A DNA stretch of 64,000 nt from Oscheius tipulae (lineage: Eukaryota; Nematoda; Chromadorea; Rhabditida; Rhabditidae), in contig JASJZH010000005.1 in NCBI GenBank assembly GCA_037178975.1, positions 7,130,001-7,194,000 of the forward strand, read 5' to 3'. Below are positions 42,228 through 55,800 of this stretch, piece by piece. A program made the position numbers and the translations under genes. A model generated the notes under the pieces. The model ran no database searches and had not been told where the DNA came from. It saw nothing but the letters and a program-made list of their open reading frames with translations. Every line of letters starts with the position of its first letter. Within the stretch, counting starts at the first letter, position 1.

Positions 42228-42460
42228 ACTGTATCAGCCACAGTCCCCTCCCCTAACTTTCCAGTCTTCTTCGCTCTGAAGCAGATCAGTTCACAAGGAC
42301 ACAAAGAGGAAATGAGAGTATAGCTTGTGTCATGTCCGAGTCGCAATCAGTCATAGGACAGACGAATTGTCGTGTTCTCGCTCTGTGTCTTTCATTTGAG
42401 TTTCGTATTAGTACATGATTAGGTTAACGTTTAATTCTTTTAGTCCAGGACCGTTAGACG

Positions 42461-44068
42461 ATGCCACTTTTTCATGTCTGGGACTACGAGCTGTGTTCTG
42501 CCAATACGAAAACTAAAAGCACTCTGACAAGACTGGTTTGACTGGAAGATTAGAGCCAGGCAGATTGACAAGTTAAATTGAAATAATCATGGGATAGGAG
42601 AACTAGAGTGAGAGAGAAGCATTTGAAGAAACCTAAAAGGAACATATTGAGAAAAGTGGGCGGAAAGTGTTCGGCTGACAGGTACAGATTGAAGCACGGA
42701 GAAGAATATAGATTTTTTTGAAGTTTGATTCAAAGTTTAAACGTAGCAGTGAAAATATAACGGTATGAGCACTGCTCTTCGATCTCAGAGACCCATTTGA
42801 TCGAGTTTCTATTGAGAACAACAAAGTAACAGTTCTAACTATTGGAACCGACATCGAATTTTTTCAATTGTTCTGCTATCCCGACTGGCGAAAGGCCCTG
42901 CCAACAACAGGTGCCAACCAATCTTTCAGACATACTATCGATTAGAAGCTCAAAGGGTATAGGTAGTACAAGTCTAACGAGAAGGTGTCAAGTATCTGGT
43001 GGAAGCTGAGCAAGATCATAAAGCGATAAAGGTGTCGGAGAAAACAGATAAACCGGTCTATAAACTCAGATGGAGACAACAGAAATTCCGATGTTCTGTT
43101 TGAGAATAAAGAATGAGATCAGCTGTTTTCACTCCCGAAAGTAAAGGTGTGCTATTAGATTACAACTTTTGACATAACTGCTCTCGGACATGTGTCACCA
43201 AACAGCACCTGGGGACCAGGTAGGAGACGTATCGTGGAATAGGATTGCAGGTAAAGTGGGGTCTCTCGTCGATTGACGTCAGCTTTGTCAGGAAACCAGC
43301 AAGTTGCAAAGCTTTGAAACAGGGGGCACGCGGAAATGACCCGGAGGTAGTCGGAATATCTCTGACCAGCAGCCATAAACGCAGCCGCACAAATGCCCCT
43401 GTGTAATGCTCATGGTGGTGACATGTCGAAAATTGTGAACTTGCTCGTGACGAACATCAAGTTGGGATTTATGGGAGAATCGCCTGGAATTGACGCAACT
43501 CGAACCTTCACGGTATCGTGCTCGTCGGAAGTTTCGCGAAAATGTAATGCGACTGAAGGAAATACGAAAAGTCTAAAGCAGCAGTGCAAATGCAGTGGGA
43601 CCAAAAAGTTGAGAGACAATTGCAATAGCCAGTGGCCAAAAGCCTGCGGGAGCAGTTGGTTTTTTGAGACTGACGCGCCCTCTCACCGCACCAACTGTCT
43701 ATCCAATGTATTAATCCACCAGCCGCAGAATCCAGGAACTGCGCGAAAAGTAGTGATATTCCCGCGAGGTAGGAAGCTGCAAACAATCGAGGTGTGACAA
43801 TGATGGTGCACAGATTACACTTTACCTATCACTCGTTTAGCCTCAGGTACGCATTCCGGTTTACAACAAAGGAGTGAGGCCAACGTGGGGGCATCGAGGA
43901 AAGACGCCCATTGGCATAATACCGCCAACGAGCTTGGAAGACTTGACAAACATCAAACTGCTGGAGCAAATTCCGCCCAATCTCACCCAAACCAACAACT
44001 CGAACAAAGAAATAGAAAACGTACATACAACAACCTTTCTTATCCGAAAATGGAGCAAAAGGAGATAA
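42461..44068 (+). CDS. Unrecognised multi-exon gene
   Basis: Built from small exons that no single long ORF reveals. Exon a (42461) reads MPLFHVWDYELCSANTKT after a TTCTTTTAG acceptor. An exon near 42768-42904 reads LFDLRDPFDRVSIEN then DIEFFQLFCYPDWRKALPTT. A phase-1 join leads to VKYLVEAEQDHKAIKVSEKT. From about 43160, ITTFDITALGHVSPNSTWG, then WGLSSIDVSFVRKPASCK. A later exon is Cys-rich (SRKCNATEGNTKSL, QQCKCSG). The last exon (from about 43846) starts VRIPVYNKGVRPTWGHRG and ends TFLIRKWSKRR with TAA 44066. Phases agree at most joins; the region before 42768 is unclear. No signal peptide or family was recognised. It converges on RPS5, 11 nt apart. Confidence 0.5.
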
Positions 44069-44079
44069 CAATAACGATT

Positions 44080-45127
<1,048 letters not shown>

Positions 45128-45578
45128 TTTTACCTGCAAATTCATGAAAAATATACGATCAGAGGATAAGAAATAGACAGAGGGAGATGTAGAAATTGGA
45201 CTAGGAAAATGCTAGTTTGCAAAAAAGCGGATGAGAAATCCTCGTTTTCCAGTTTTTTTCTTACTATTCTAACCTCACCTCTACAGTCAAAACGGGTTCA
45301 CCCAGTCTTCGAGCACTAGGAACCACAAAAACAATGAGAAAGAGAGGAGAACGAGCATGAAAAAAGAAAAAGTTGGCGTAGGCCAACAGAGTTTTAGAAT
45401 ATGTTAAAGGACTGAGCGGGTGTATGGTAGGGGAAAATCGTGACGGGACCCAGTCTACGTCTCGAGACGATCTTCTCCCGAGTAGGCGGCAAAACGATTT
45501 ATTTCTTTTTTTCTATTCGCCGGTATTTTTTTTTATTACGGAACAAGAGCCCTGAGCAGTTTCTGCCTGCGTTCAATT
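45128..45578. promoter_or_regulatory. Divergent promoter region between rps-5 and the P5 gene
   Basis: A 450-nt region between two opposite start codons, with pyrimidine and poly-T tracts (near 45500-45540) and no coding exon. It must hold the promoters of both highly expressed-type genes. No specific factor site is claimed. Confidence 0.45.
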
Positions 45579-46702
45579 ATGAAGGCCCTTCTACTGTGCT
45601 TTGGTTAGTTTTGGCATCCTATTACTCATTACTCGTTTGTTTGATCGGAAAATTACAGAAGAAACATGCTTTCTATCACGTCACAGATTGGTTCAAAGTT
45701 ACAACCTTTTTTCAGTGATTGGAGCCGTCTTCGGCGGTGGAAACGATGTCGTAGAGCTTACCGATGCTAACTTTGATAAGGTAGTTCGTTTCCTTTAACA
45801 CTTAAAAACTTACCCATTCAGCTCGTCCTCAACAGCAAGGATACCTGGCTCGTCGAGTTTTTTGCTCCCTGGTGCGGTCACTGTAAACATCTCGAACCTC
45901 ATTGGAAGGCTGCCGCTACTCAGCTTAAGGGCAAGGTCAAACTTGGAGCTCTGGATGCCACCGTTCACAACGCTGCGGCCCAGAAGTTTGGAATTCGTGG
46001 ATTCCCTACCATCAAGTACTTCGCTCCTGGATCTGATACTTCTGACGCCGTGGACTATGATGGTGGACGTTCTACATCCGATATCGTTTCTTGGGTTACG
46101 TCAAAGGCTGCTGAAAACTTGCCGGCGCCTGAAGTACTGGAGGGAGTTAACAAGAAGGTTGTCAAAGGTGGCTGATCTCGTTTGTTTCATTTTATGATCT
46201 TATTTTAGAAGCTTGCAAGGACAAACAGCTCTGCATTTTTGCCTTCCTTCCTCACATTCTTGACTGCCAATCAAAGTGCCGTAACGACTATCTCACCATT
46301 TTGAAGGAGCTCAGTGAAGTCCACAAGAAAAGTCAATGGGGATGGATTTGGTTCGAGGCTGGAGCCCAGCCAGCTGTTGAAGAAGCCTTCGAAGTCGGAG
46401 GTTTTGGATATCCCGCTATGGCTGCTCTTAACTATCGCAAGATGAAATTTGCCCAGCTCAAGGTTTGCCCCTTTTTCAATTGGTCTCATGACCCGCATTT
46501 CTTTCAGGGATCCTTCAGCAAAGATGGCATCCACGAGTTCCTCCGCGACCTGTCCTACGGAAAGGGCCGAACTGTCTCGATAAAGGGAGCCGAGTTCCCC
46601 AAGGTAGTCAAGACTGACACCTGGGACGGAAAGGACGGAGAGTTGCCTGTCGAAGAAGACGTCGACCTTTCTGATGTCGACCTTGACAAGACGGAGCTGT
46701 AG
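45579..46702 (+). CDS. pdi-6: P5/PDIA6-type protein disulfide isomerase with a single thioredoxin domain
   Basis: Signal peptide [16 protein letters not shown], then at once [13 protein letters not shown] and the active site [24 protein letters not shown]-type strand as YDGGRTSSDIVSWV. The P5-specific b domain follows ([61 protein letters not shown]), then the acidic C-tail and the ER-retention form KTEL (TAG 46700). P5 oxidises and isomerises disulfides in the ER lumen. Animal P5 normally has two catalytic thioredoxin domains; here the first is missing and the signal peptide abuts the second. Confidence 0.9.
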
Positions 46703-47289
46703 TTGAATAGTTCGTTTATTTTTTGTATTGTTGTTATATTTATTTGATCTCATTTAAAACTGGTTTTGTTTTGTACGGTTTCTGGAGGTGTCTTGTCGGC
46801 TTTTCCCTGTGATAATAAACTGTATGATACAAGATAAAATCGTCTGTAGTATAGGTTCGCCCATGTCGTCTTCGTTGTTTGAACGGAGTTTACAACTTCC
46901 GTTCTGTTTATAAAGGATAATCAAGGGATGAGCTGCTCGACTCGTCTCCCGGGGTGATATCTCATCCCTCCTCAGATCTGGTCACTTCTCCTACTCTTGA
47001 CAATGTTCTCTCGATTATCGCCCTCTGGGCTACTTTTTATTCTACCTTTACAAATTGCAAGAGGCGTCTGTGACACATGTCAGCTCTAATGTGGGATAAT
47101 ACTACAATCTTTGTGACTTTTCTGTCAAGCTAGTGCAAACAAATTTTTTTGAGTTGACAAGTTAGTTTTGATTGCTTTAATTGCAAATAGATATTGCTCC
47201 TTGGAGAGTTTCTTTGCAATGGACAACTCGGGGCTCAATAAAAACGTTGTCCTCGCGGCAAAGCCGGCTGGACTATTTTAAATTGTCCT
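46703..47289. other. Intergenic, with repeat-like fragments
   Basis: AATAAA at 46814 probably ends the P5 mRNA. From about 47150 short blocks (TTGACAAGTTAGTTTTG, GTTGTCCTCGCGG) resemble parts of the repeat that begins at 47290, suggesting a partial tandem duplication or nested insertion. No coding exon seen. Confidence 0.4.
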
Positions 47290-47960
47290 CACGTCTGTCT
47301 GTCTGTATTGCAATTAGTGTGTACTACTTTTTGCGCACACTTATTGTTGACAAGTCTAGTTAGTTTGGGAAAAGCTTCGTTGGGAGAATGCAGCTCCTAT
47401 TAGGGTAGCTCGACTGGAGGGAAACTTGCAGGTGTGCTGAAGTTAGACGGAGACAGAAGGACCAGGGCAGGTGGACAAAAAGAAATACAAATCACGCAAA
47501 GATCGAGGGAATCAGGTTATACCAGTCATTTGGTTCCTCTAGGGACGGTAACACTACTTGGATGGGAAGTTGAGTCGTCAGCGTTACGCCCATGCAAAAA
47601 GCGTCGCCAATTTTTCTCGCGCCATATTCCTATTTTGAGGGCGGGAGTTAAAAATTAATTCTCTAGCCGCTTTTTTGATTAATGTAGGGTATACGGTATT
47701 CTGTGCCAAAATCGGTTTAAACCAGGATTTTTGTAAGATACTGTGCTTAAGAAAACGAGTGGTTTGAAAAAGGGGCGACGCGCATAACACGCCGTGGTCG
47801 AGGAATGGGAGATGGGTTTGAAAGGTAGAGTTGATTCAAAGCATTCGAAGAAAGGAAAGTGGGTTTAACTGATCAGCAGTGATCTTTTGCAATCGTTTTA
47901 CTGGAAAAAATGATAAGGTAGCTACGTCCGGAAGGGACGCAACAATTGAGGCACAGGTGC
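47290..47960 (+). repeat. Dispersed repeat copy R4 (longest copy)
   Basis: Carries all blocks found in the other copies: AAATTGTCCTCACG and a CTGTCTGTCTGT run at the left end, TTTTTGCGCACAC, GGGAAAAGCTTCGTTGGGAG, CCAGGGCAGGTGGACAAAAA, then GATTCAAAGCATTCGAAG, GCAATCGTTTTACTGG and GGTAGCTACGTCCGGAAGGG at the right end. No ORF. Possibly a non-autonomous transposon of roughly 670 nt. Possible short inverted ends (AATTGT ... GTC-type) are weak. Confidence 0.6.
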
Positions 47961-48255
47961 CCTACCTGGTATTTCAAGAACTAAAACTTTTTGAAAACAA
48001 ACAATGTTTCCCGAGTAATTAGCACTGAAAACTCGAGGAAAGAACAAAAAGGAACTACATTCAGTAGACGCAAAGACGGAAGTTATCCCACCCCGCTCAC
48101 TCACTCAGGCCAGCCCCCTGCAATAATAATTGGTTGTGAACGAGGCCGTTGTCAAGATAATCATGAGCCGCAGCTGGCCTAACGAGACTTTTTCGTCCCG
48201 CTCTCTTCTCTGCCTTCATGTTTCGTGCCCATAGGGCACAGCTGAACTTACAGGT

Positions 48256-50334
48256 ATGATACCACAATCCTCAAGTCATCATTCGGAGGACATCTACGAC
48301 CCATCCTTATTTCTCATTCCAGGCAGTCATAAACAGATTGGAAATTGGAGCAATCAGGGTCTACAGGTCGCGTTTTTGCACTTTCTGCTTCTATTTTCAA
48401 CCAAAATTTTCCAGGATGACGGTGTTTGGATCACAACCGCGGGTTTTACAATTTTCACAATGACTTCGGGTTTTGGTCTGCTCGAATCTGGACGGGTTTC
48501 TTCAAAGGACGAGGTCAACATCATGGTCAAGAATGTGATAGATGTGATATTTGGCGGTCTTGCCTACTGGACATTCGGATTCGGCTTCTCATTTGGCTCT
48601 TCGGAAAATCACACAAATCCCTTCATTGGAGTGGGCGACTATTTTTTTGATCCCGTCACTCCGGATGAATATACGGAAGGATGGACTTACGCTTCGTTCA
48701 TCTACCAGATGAGTTTTGCTACAACAACATCAGCAATTGTATCTGGTAATACCTCGCTTTGGATTGGTTCACGTTTTCAGCCGGAATGGCCGAACGGGTT
48801 CATTTACGCTCCTACATCATAGTGTCCTTTGTGATGACTCTCATTCATTCAATACCGGCCCATTGGGTTTGGTCAGACGACGGAGCTCTATGGGCGATGG
48901 GAGTCATCGACTTTGCCGGATGCAGTGTGGTTAGTTTCAAGTTTCGGAAGAAGGAAAGACCTACATCCTATTTCTGTTCTGATTTCTATCCCCCTTCCTG
49001 GTCAGGAACACTGACCTTTTTCCGTTGTAATGTTTGTCGAGTGAACAGTGCATTCCTGGTATCACCCCAATATCGCTTCTCTCCTAACTCTTCTTCAATT
49101 TCAGGTTCATCTGGTGGGTGGAGTTTCGGGTCTCGTAGCCACCGTATATCTTCGTCCACGCTCCCACCGATTCGGAAAAACGGGACGAAAACAGCTCAGC
49201 AATCCCACAAACGCGATTTTGGGCAAGTATCTAGCACGAGCCGTAGATGAGAATGGCAATTCAGGAACATTTATGCTGTGGTGGGGCTGGTTGGGCTTCA
49301 ATACTGGCTCAACGTACGGAGTCAGTCATGGCAAATGGACTCTCGCGGCCAAGCATGTTCTTCTGTTCATTGAAATCAAGGAGGCTGTTCAGATCAGCCG
49401 TGACCACAGTATTGGCCTCGTCCGGAGGCGGACTCACTTCCTTGGCCGTGTCGATGTTTCGAGAGAAGATAATACAGATCGACTTGATCATTGACGGACT
49501 ACTGGCAGCTCTGGTCGCCAGTACAGCCTGCTGCCCGTGTTTGGTCCCATGGCAAGCAGTCTTCGTCGGATCAGTAGCAGCCGGGCTAGCTGTGCTGACC
49601 TATCCAATACTGGAAAAGATAGAGGTTTGTTGGGAGGACAGGCACTGAAACTTTCGTGTGAGTGAAGAAAGATCCGACTTATTACACATAGAATAAAACG
49701 CGGTTGCAGATTGACGACCCGGTGGGAGTAGTACCTGTTCACGTGGTCGGAGCCATTTGGGGAATGATCAGTGCCGGTATTTTCGCCCAGGACGACCCTT
49801 TCAATGTGAGTCTGCTTCGAGTTTAAGTCAAGATTTCTTCCAGTTCGAAGTAACCCGAAACCAGAATGGATTGTTCTATGGTGGAGGATTCTCGCTACTC
49901 TGGAAGCAGCTAATCGCTATTGTCGCGGTTTCGGCATGGTCCGGAATTGTCGGTTTTCTAACCATGTTTGTGAGTCTCCCCAAAACGCTGTAATTGTATT
50001 CAGTTGCTGGAACACTCCCCCATTGGATTGCGACTTTCGAAGTATGAAGAAGAGTTGGGAGCCGATCTCCGAGAACACGGTCTTCAAGGGCACTTTGTCA
50101 AAGCGTATAGGATGGAAAAGAAGCTGACCGCAGAGTATGTGTCCCGAGATTCTGACTGATATATTATTCTGCAGATCAATTGCACAAGTCATGATGGTCT
50201 GTCTTCGGTGGCGAGCCAAGGCTCGAAGAAGAGCTCTTCGGCGAAGGAAACTACAAGATTCAGCCGAGATCAGACCGACGGAAAACGGGACGGTCTCGAG
50301 AAGAACACCGCGGACAATTCAGACCAACGGGTGA
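48256..50334 (+). CDS. Ammonium transporter (AMT/MEP type)
   Basis: A TTACAG acceptor lies 2 nt before ATG 48256. Eleven-span AMT hallmarks: [50 protein letters not shown], the first pore His in [40 protein letters not shown] and the second pore His in [17 protein letters not shown] long basic C-terminal tail ([13 protein letters not shown]) ends with TGA 50332. Both pore histidines are present, so it should conduct ammonium/ammonia across the plasma membrane. Nematodes have several amt genes; this is AMT type, not Rh type. Confidence 0.93.
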
Positions 50335-50352
50335 TGAAGTATTTATGAGGAT

Positions 50353-51503
50353 TCAGTTCGGTCCCCCATCCAGAGTGTAGTTACAATGGGCCAGACCATA
50401 GTCTCCGAGACTCGTGTTGAAGTAGCTGAACAGAAGAAAAATCAGTCAATCGGAAGGAACTCACATGACGTGATCATTGAAGTTGTCATCGACTCCGTTT
50501 CCATCGGAACAGTTCATGTCCTCGTCTTGATTGGTACAGAGCGTGTACTTTGCTCCTGGTCCCATATCTTCCGCTGCGTAATAAGCCTGAATTGTTCCTG
50601 TTACATCCCTACACGAGTCTTCCTGCCTCGGAACGATGATGTCTGTATCCCTCCATGTTTTTCAGAGGTAGATGGGCTATCATATCGTGAGAGTGAACTA
50701 CACGCCAAGCATTAGGAACGTCGCGGTCGACAGCATCAGCATAGGCACTGTCACCCGTTCGTGGCTCTCCAAAAGTCATCAGAAGGGTCTAGAATAGGTT
50801 TTCATTCTTCACACTGCTGTCATAATCAGGCCAGTATTATCATCAATGGATAAGAGTTGGCATTGTGCATACCTGACTGGCGGGAAAAAGATTGTTGTAG
50901 CGGATATGACTGGCACAGAGAGCTGCTAAAGCAGCTCCTAAAGAGTGACCAGTAATCCAGAGCTGGTAGTTCGGATATTGATTGGCCAGAGCCAGGAAGT
51001 CGTCCTTCAGACCCTTGTTCCAGATGTCGAAAAAGGCGTCAGCGAAGTATTTCGAGACGGCTCCTCCAGCTGCCCATTGTACCTGCACACGAATCACACA
51101 AAGTGCAACATCTTCTAACCTTGTGTGCGAAGACAGTCTGCTCGCTCTCGATGATCATCTGAGTCCCGATCATCGTTCCTCTGAACGCGATGACGATAGC
51201 CTGGTCCCCGACTGCGTAAGCTGTGAATGCGGAACAAGTATCGATGAACAACTTGTCACATTTCACCTCGATCCGTCGTTTTACCTGAATGTTCACTTGG
51301 ATTTGAGACCTTTCATTCAATTACTGCTCCTCCATTGAATCTTGACTCGATACAGAAATGAGGCCGTTCCATGTAAGCAGCCGCCGAGGCCGGGAGAAAC
51401 CGATTGCGTGCCAGATGGTCCTAAAACTAGTTTTTCCAGTATCGAAAACAAGTACCGAGTAGTCGGCCAGAGCCAGTGGAAGGATAAAGAACAGGACGAG
51501 CAT
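50353..51503 (-). CDS. Secreted class 3 lipase
   Basis: Signal peptide MLVLFFILPLALADYS, then NRFLPASAAAYMERPHFC, KLFIDTCSAFTAYAVGDQ, the oxyanion-side strand AIVIAFRGTM and the nucleophile elbow QLWITGHSLGAALAA (Ser in GHSLG). Later exons give TFGEPRTGDSAYAD, with the likely catalytic Asp/His region DVPNAWRVVHSHDMIAHLP, and a Cys-containing tail ending LDGGPN (stop 50353). This is the fungal-type (class 3) triacylglycerol lipase fold common in nematode secreted lipases. Convergent with the ammonium transporter, 18 nt apart. Confidence 0.9.
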
Positions 51504-52842
51504 TTCTGGGGGACGAGTTGAACCGGTCGAGAAAGGTGGCAGCAACCTAATCAGAGCATCTGATAAGAGACCTCTATCTGGCTCGAGACTCTAGTCAAGA
51601 TTGACGGTCAAATATCCATTCGTGACGCCGGAAGTACCAGGAACTTTGAGGATAGAATCGTGTTCAGTGACTAGTATTTTTGACGATGTACACATTATTC
51701 GGAAGGTCTGAAATTTGTGGTAGCAAAAACGTGTGCAATGTATCGAGCCTTTTAAAATGATCGGATCGAACCGCCATTTTCCTTCTCTTTCACAGGCTTC
51801 CAGCGTCTGTTATTTTTCAAGCCCAGGGTTTTTGAAAGGCGTCCCTTTGAGGCAAACAGATATTTATCCAGTTGTACAGTAAAGAGAGTCATTGAAACTG
51901 TAGAAGTGCCTGCCACTGACCAAACCCAATTGAATAGAATGCTAGAACTTAAAATTAGCAGCAAACAATTAGAAAGTGTTACAAAAAACGACATTTCGCT
52001 GTCGATGGCCGACGAGGACGAGACGCAGAAGGACCGACTGACGAAGAACCAGCACCACCGCCTCGTGTCCCACTTCGCATCATCCACCGATCGGGTCGAT
52101 CGTCGTGATGAACTTCCATGACGCTGTCCATGTCCATTAGCGTCAGGGCTACCGGGGAAAAGACAATGCAACAATATACCCTAGAAAAGAGAACTGAAAC
52201 TTCAAAAGTTGCTCTGCTTACAAAGTAGGAGAAGGGAATTGGGTAGCGGATCTTGGCTTGGGACCTGGGAGAGACATAAGACACCGGACTCTATTATTTT
52301 CCAATTCTGAACGTGAATGATTCCATCCAAGACTGAAGGGAGAAGGAAGGACCATGAGATTTTCACCGCAAAATTAAGCATATTTTCAACTTAAAAACAG
52401 CATAATCTCGCAAAGAATGTCTGGTTTCAGAGTCCTGGCTAAAATGCGGTATTTCAGCCCTTGTTTCCCCCTTTTTCTCCTAGTTCTTCTGCTATCGACC
52501 CTAGGAAGCTCAAGTGGGTTATAACGCTATTCCTTTGAGCCATTTCATGTTTATATTCCCATCGGTGAAACCGTAATGAAAATTCTTTCCTACTTCACCC
52601 GGTCTGCATGTTTCCCACCAGTCAAGTTAACGTGACAGGAGCAGACCATAGCAGATTACTTCTGTGAAGGTTCAGTTATAAGGACAGGCAGTTTTCAGAA
52701 AATAACATAAAACTCCAGCAATCATCGCGAAGTGCAAGCGCCAGTTTCTATAAGTGGAGATATTTTGTAGGGCAGCGGACAAAAAAAAAGGTTTTCATTA
52801 GCAAGTCATCAATAACCAAAATAATATACAAGCAGTAAGTAA
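51504..52842. other. 1.3 kb with only a weak open frame
   Basis: A minus-strand frame at 52284-51982 starts MSYVSPRSQAKIRYPIPF, has a hydrophobic stretch and a basic Gly/Ser tail, about 100 codons. The frame is open but has no supported splice partners or family match, so it is left as a possibility. The remainder is AT-rich with no coding exon seen. Confidence 0.35.
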
Positions 52843-55800
52843 TTAGGCGTTGTAGCGGACATTCTTAAGAATGTTCTTATTATAGCTAATATCCTGAGCA
52901 GCCTTCTCGATGTTGATCTCACCCGAAGCTTCGCAGTTGTTGTACTCGGTGAAGTTGTTCGCTCCACGCTTGGCGTAACGGTCAGCAACGATCAGAGGGA
53001 CGGGGACGGAAATGGTCGAGTTGACGATGTCGTGTCCGAAGCACAGACCATGGGTCATACCCTAGAATTGCAAGTTAGCTTGAAAGGAATGACAAATCAC
53101 CTGAATGACGTCTTGAGGCATGCTACTGTCGTCGTAGAGAACCGAGTACTTCGGAGTCTTAGCAGTTCCCTTGAAAGCGTTGTGAGGGTTCAGGAAGAAC
53201 TCGGTGATGGTAGGCGAGATGACGTGACGATCGATAACTATTCCCGGAGGAATGTTCTGTTCGGAAGCGTTCTTTCCCTGAACCACCTAAAAAAAAAATG
53301 TTACTGAATAAAGGAGTTTGAACACACCTTATTGTAGAAACGTTCGTTATGTCCCTTCATAGCAGCGATCAAGGTCATCTTGGGCTTGTACTGCTCGCAA
53401 ATCTTTGAACAAGCAGCACGGATCTTCTTGAGATAGTTGTCGGCGACAAGAATGAACTGTCCTTCGCTGATGCCGTTGAAGTAGACGACCAGATGATTCG
53501 GAACGACATTCCTGTTGGAACGACAGAGACGAATGTTTTCTTCGAAGATTTCTTGCAACTTGTCTTCAAGGGCCTAAAACTATATCATTTGCTGTCAAAA
53601 AGTTGCCTAACCTCGGGAACATGGGCCGGAAGATAATCGTAGCCTCCCAGATAATACTGGTGGTTCTTCTGGACGTTGGCAGCATATCCAACGACACTAG
53701 GCTTTCCGTGCTTCTCGCCACGTTCCTTCTCCCACGGGGTCAGTGGGGCCGGATGACTGAATTCGAATCCGAAGAAGAGACGAGCCGGATCATTGAGCCA
53801 CATTCTGAAAACTTTATGAAGGAAAAGCCAACAGACATACTGAGTCTTCTGGTCAGTACCAGACAGGATGAGCTTGCTGAGACCACCAAGCTTGGCATTC
53901 GTCTTCATGATGACATTCTCTAGAGTCTGAGCTTGGTTCTTCTGAACAGTTGAAGCCAGCTTGCTGAACTTGATCTCCTGTGTCAGCATGTCCTGAAGAG
54001 CTTCCTCCTTCTTGATGAAATCTGAAGATTTGTATAAGGTAAGAACACGAAATAATATCTTACTGTGCAGAGTGATCTGATCCGAAGTAATGATGAAAAC
54101 CAACTGCATTCCGTTGGCCCTGGATTGGCTCATATACTGCTTGACAGCACAATCATTCGGATTCTTTTCGATGTCGATTCTGACCGGCTGAGCGATCTTC
54201 ATACCTTTGCTGAGTCCCATGCTGACAAGACGCTTGACGTACTCACTATAAAACGAATAACGTACCGATTGCTCCAGAAGCACTCACCTGACCATACCTG
54301 CACTATCAGCATCTCTTCCGACTAGTTGAGCATAGACAGTCCATTTGGCAAGAGTCTTGGAATCATAGAACTTGCCGTTGTTACGCCAGATATACTAAAA
54401 GTTAAATGTGAAAGAACACCTATAAAAGGTTACGTTGCGTTCGACGGTGACCATTTTGTTGTCACCAACACGGAGAAGAGGGGAAGGAAGAAGACGAGCT
54501 TGAACAGTAGTGAAATGATCCTCGACGCTGATGCCAGCTTGCTTTATGTATGGGTTCGTGTTGTTCAGCTGGACGGACTTCCTCATCGCCTCGGTCTGAC
54601 GGCTTCGATCGATCGGGTCAGCGATGCCCATCTTGCTGATCTGTTCCGGCGTCTGCTGAGAACCGGTGACACGCTGATTGGGAGCAACTTCCAAGAGTTC
54701 GATCGGATACATGTTGTCGCGTTGACCAATGCGACCGATAACCATGAAGACCGACGGATGTTTGAGGTGGATGGAATACTTGGATTGGAAGTATTGAGCG
54801 ATTGACATCTTCTTGCCAGCATGTTCAATTCTGCAATTTACATGAGTACAGAATGAATAAACAAGCATACATGCAGCCTCCAGCCCCGATAGGAGCGATT
54901 CCGGAGATGGGAAATACCTGCTTCTTTTTGCCGTAGATGGTCATCACGACAAGGCGCTTGATCTGATCGATGATGGACTTCTTTCTGGCGTTGATGTCGT
55001 TATCAGTAGGAGAACCACGGAAAATTGAGAGCTGCGTTATCTTGTCGTAGAGGTTCTGGTTGTCGATGTGGAAGGCTGTCTTCTTGACTGTATCAGACAA
55101 TATTTATGAAATTAGCAAAACACGCCCACCGTCAATAACAGTCATCGGGACTGGGGTTCCATTGGGACCTTCGAGAATCTTGACGGCCTTGTTGCAGCCG
55201 ACACCGATGTACTTTCCATCGCGAAGAGCAGGGATATCCTCTCGTCTGAAGACCTTCATGTCCGGCTGGTACAAATAGTGGGTTCCATTGCCGTAGGTGA
55301 TGAAGTCTCCGGTGTTCATGAGAGGGGCCTGTCCGACTATGATGTTCAGCACCTCAAGGAGTGTACGATCTTCTTCTCCGGGGAGAGCTTTGGCCGTTTT
55401 CAGAATTTCGTTCGTGTTGCTCTAAACAAAACATTTGGTAAGAAAAAATGAGATCGCACCTGGAAGGAATCGGCAGCTTTTTTGATGACAACTCGAAATC
55501 CGACGGCATCTTCGAAGCCGGATATGTAGTTGGCAGGAAGCTCGATCTTCTTCTCTCCGTTGACATCGAGCTGTTTCAGGGTGTAGAGACAGGCAGCCCT
55601 GTCGTAAAAGAGCGAGTGGCCGTCACCGAAGAACTTCTTTTCCTGCTCGAGAAGTTTCTTGTAGATTCGGACCGTAGCGTTCTTTCGATCCTGCTCCGTG
55701 TAGCTGTAAATGTAACATGTTACAAGAGTAAAAGAAAAACTAGCTCGTCTCGGGTTTGTTTGGTCAGCTCTTTGAGCTTCTCCTCTCCATCGTTAGTCTT

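Noticed and set aside
43155-43390. Minus-strand ORFs with several Cys opposite the 42461-44068 gene
   Set aside because: Plus-strand exons join in phase across the same interval and give more protein-like text.
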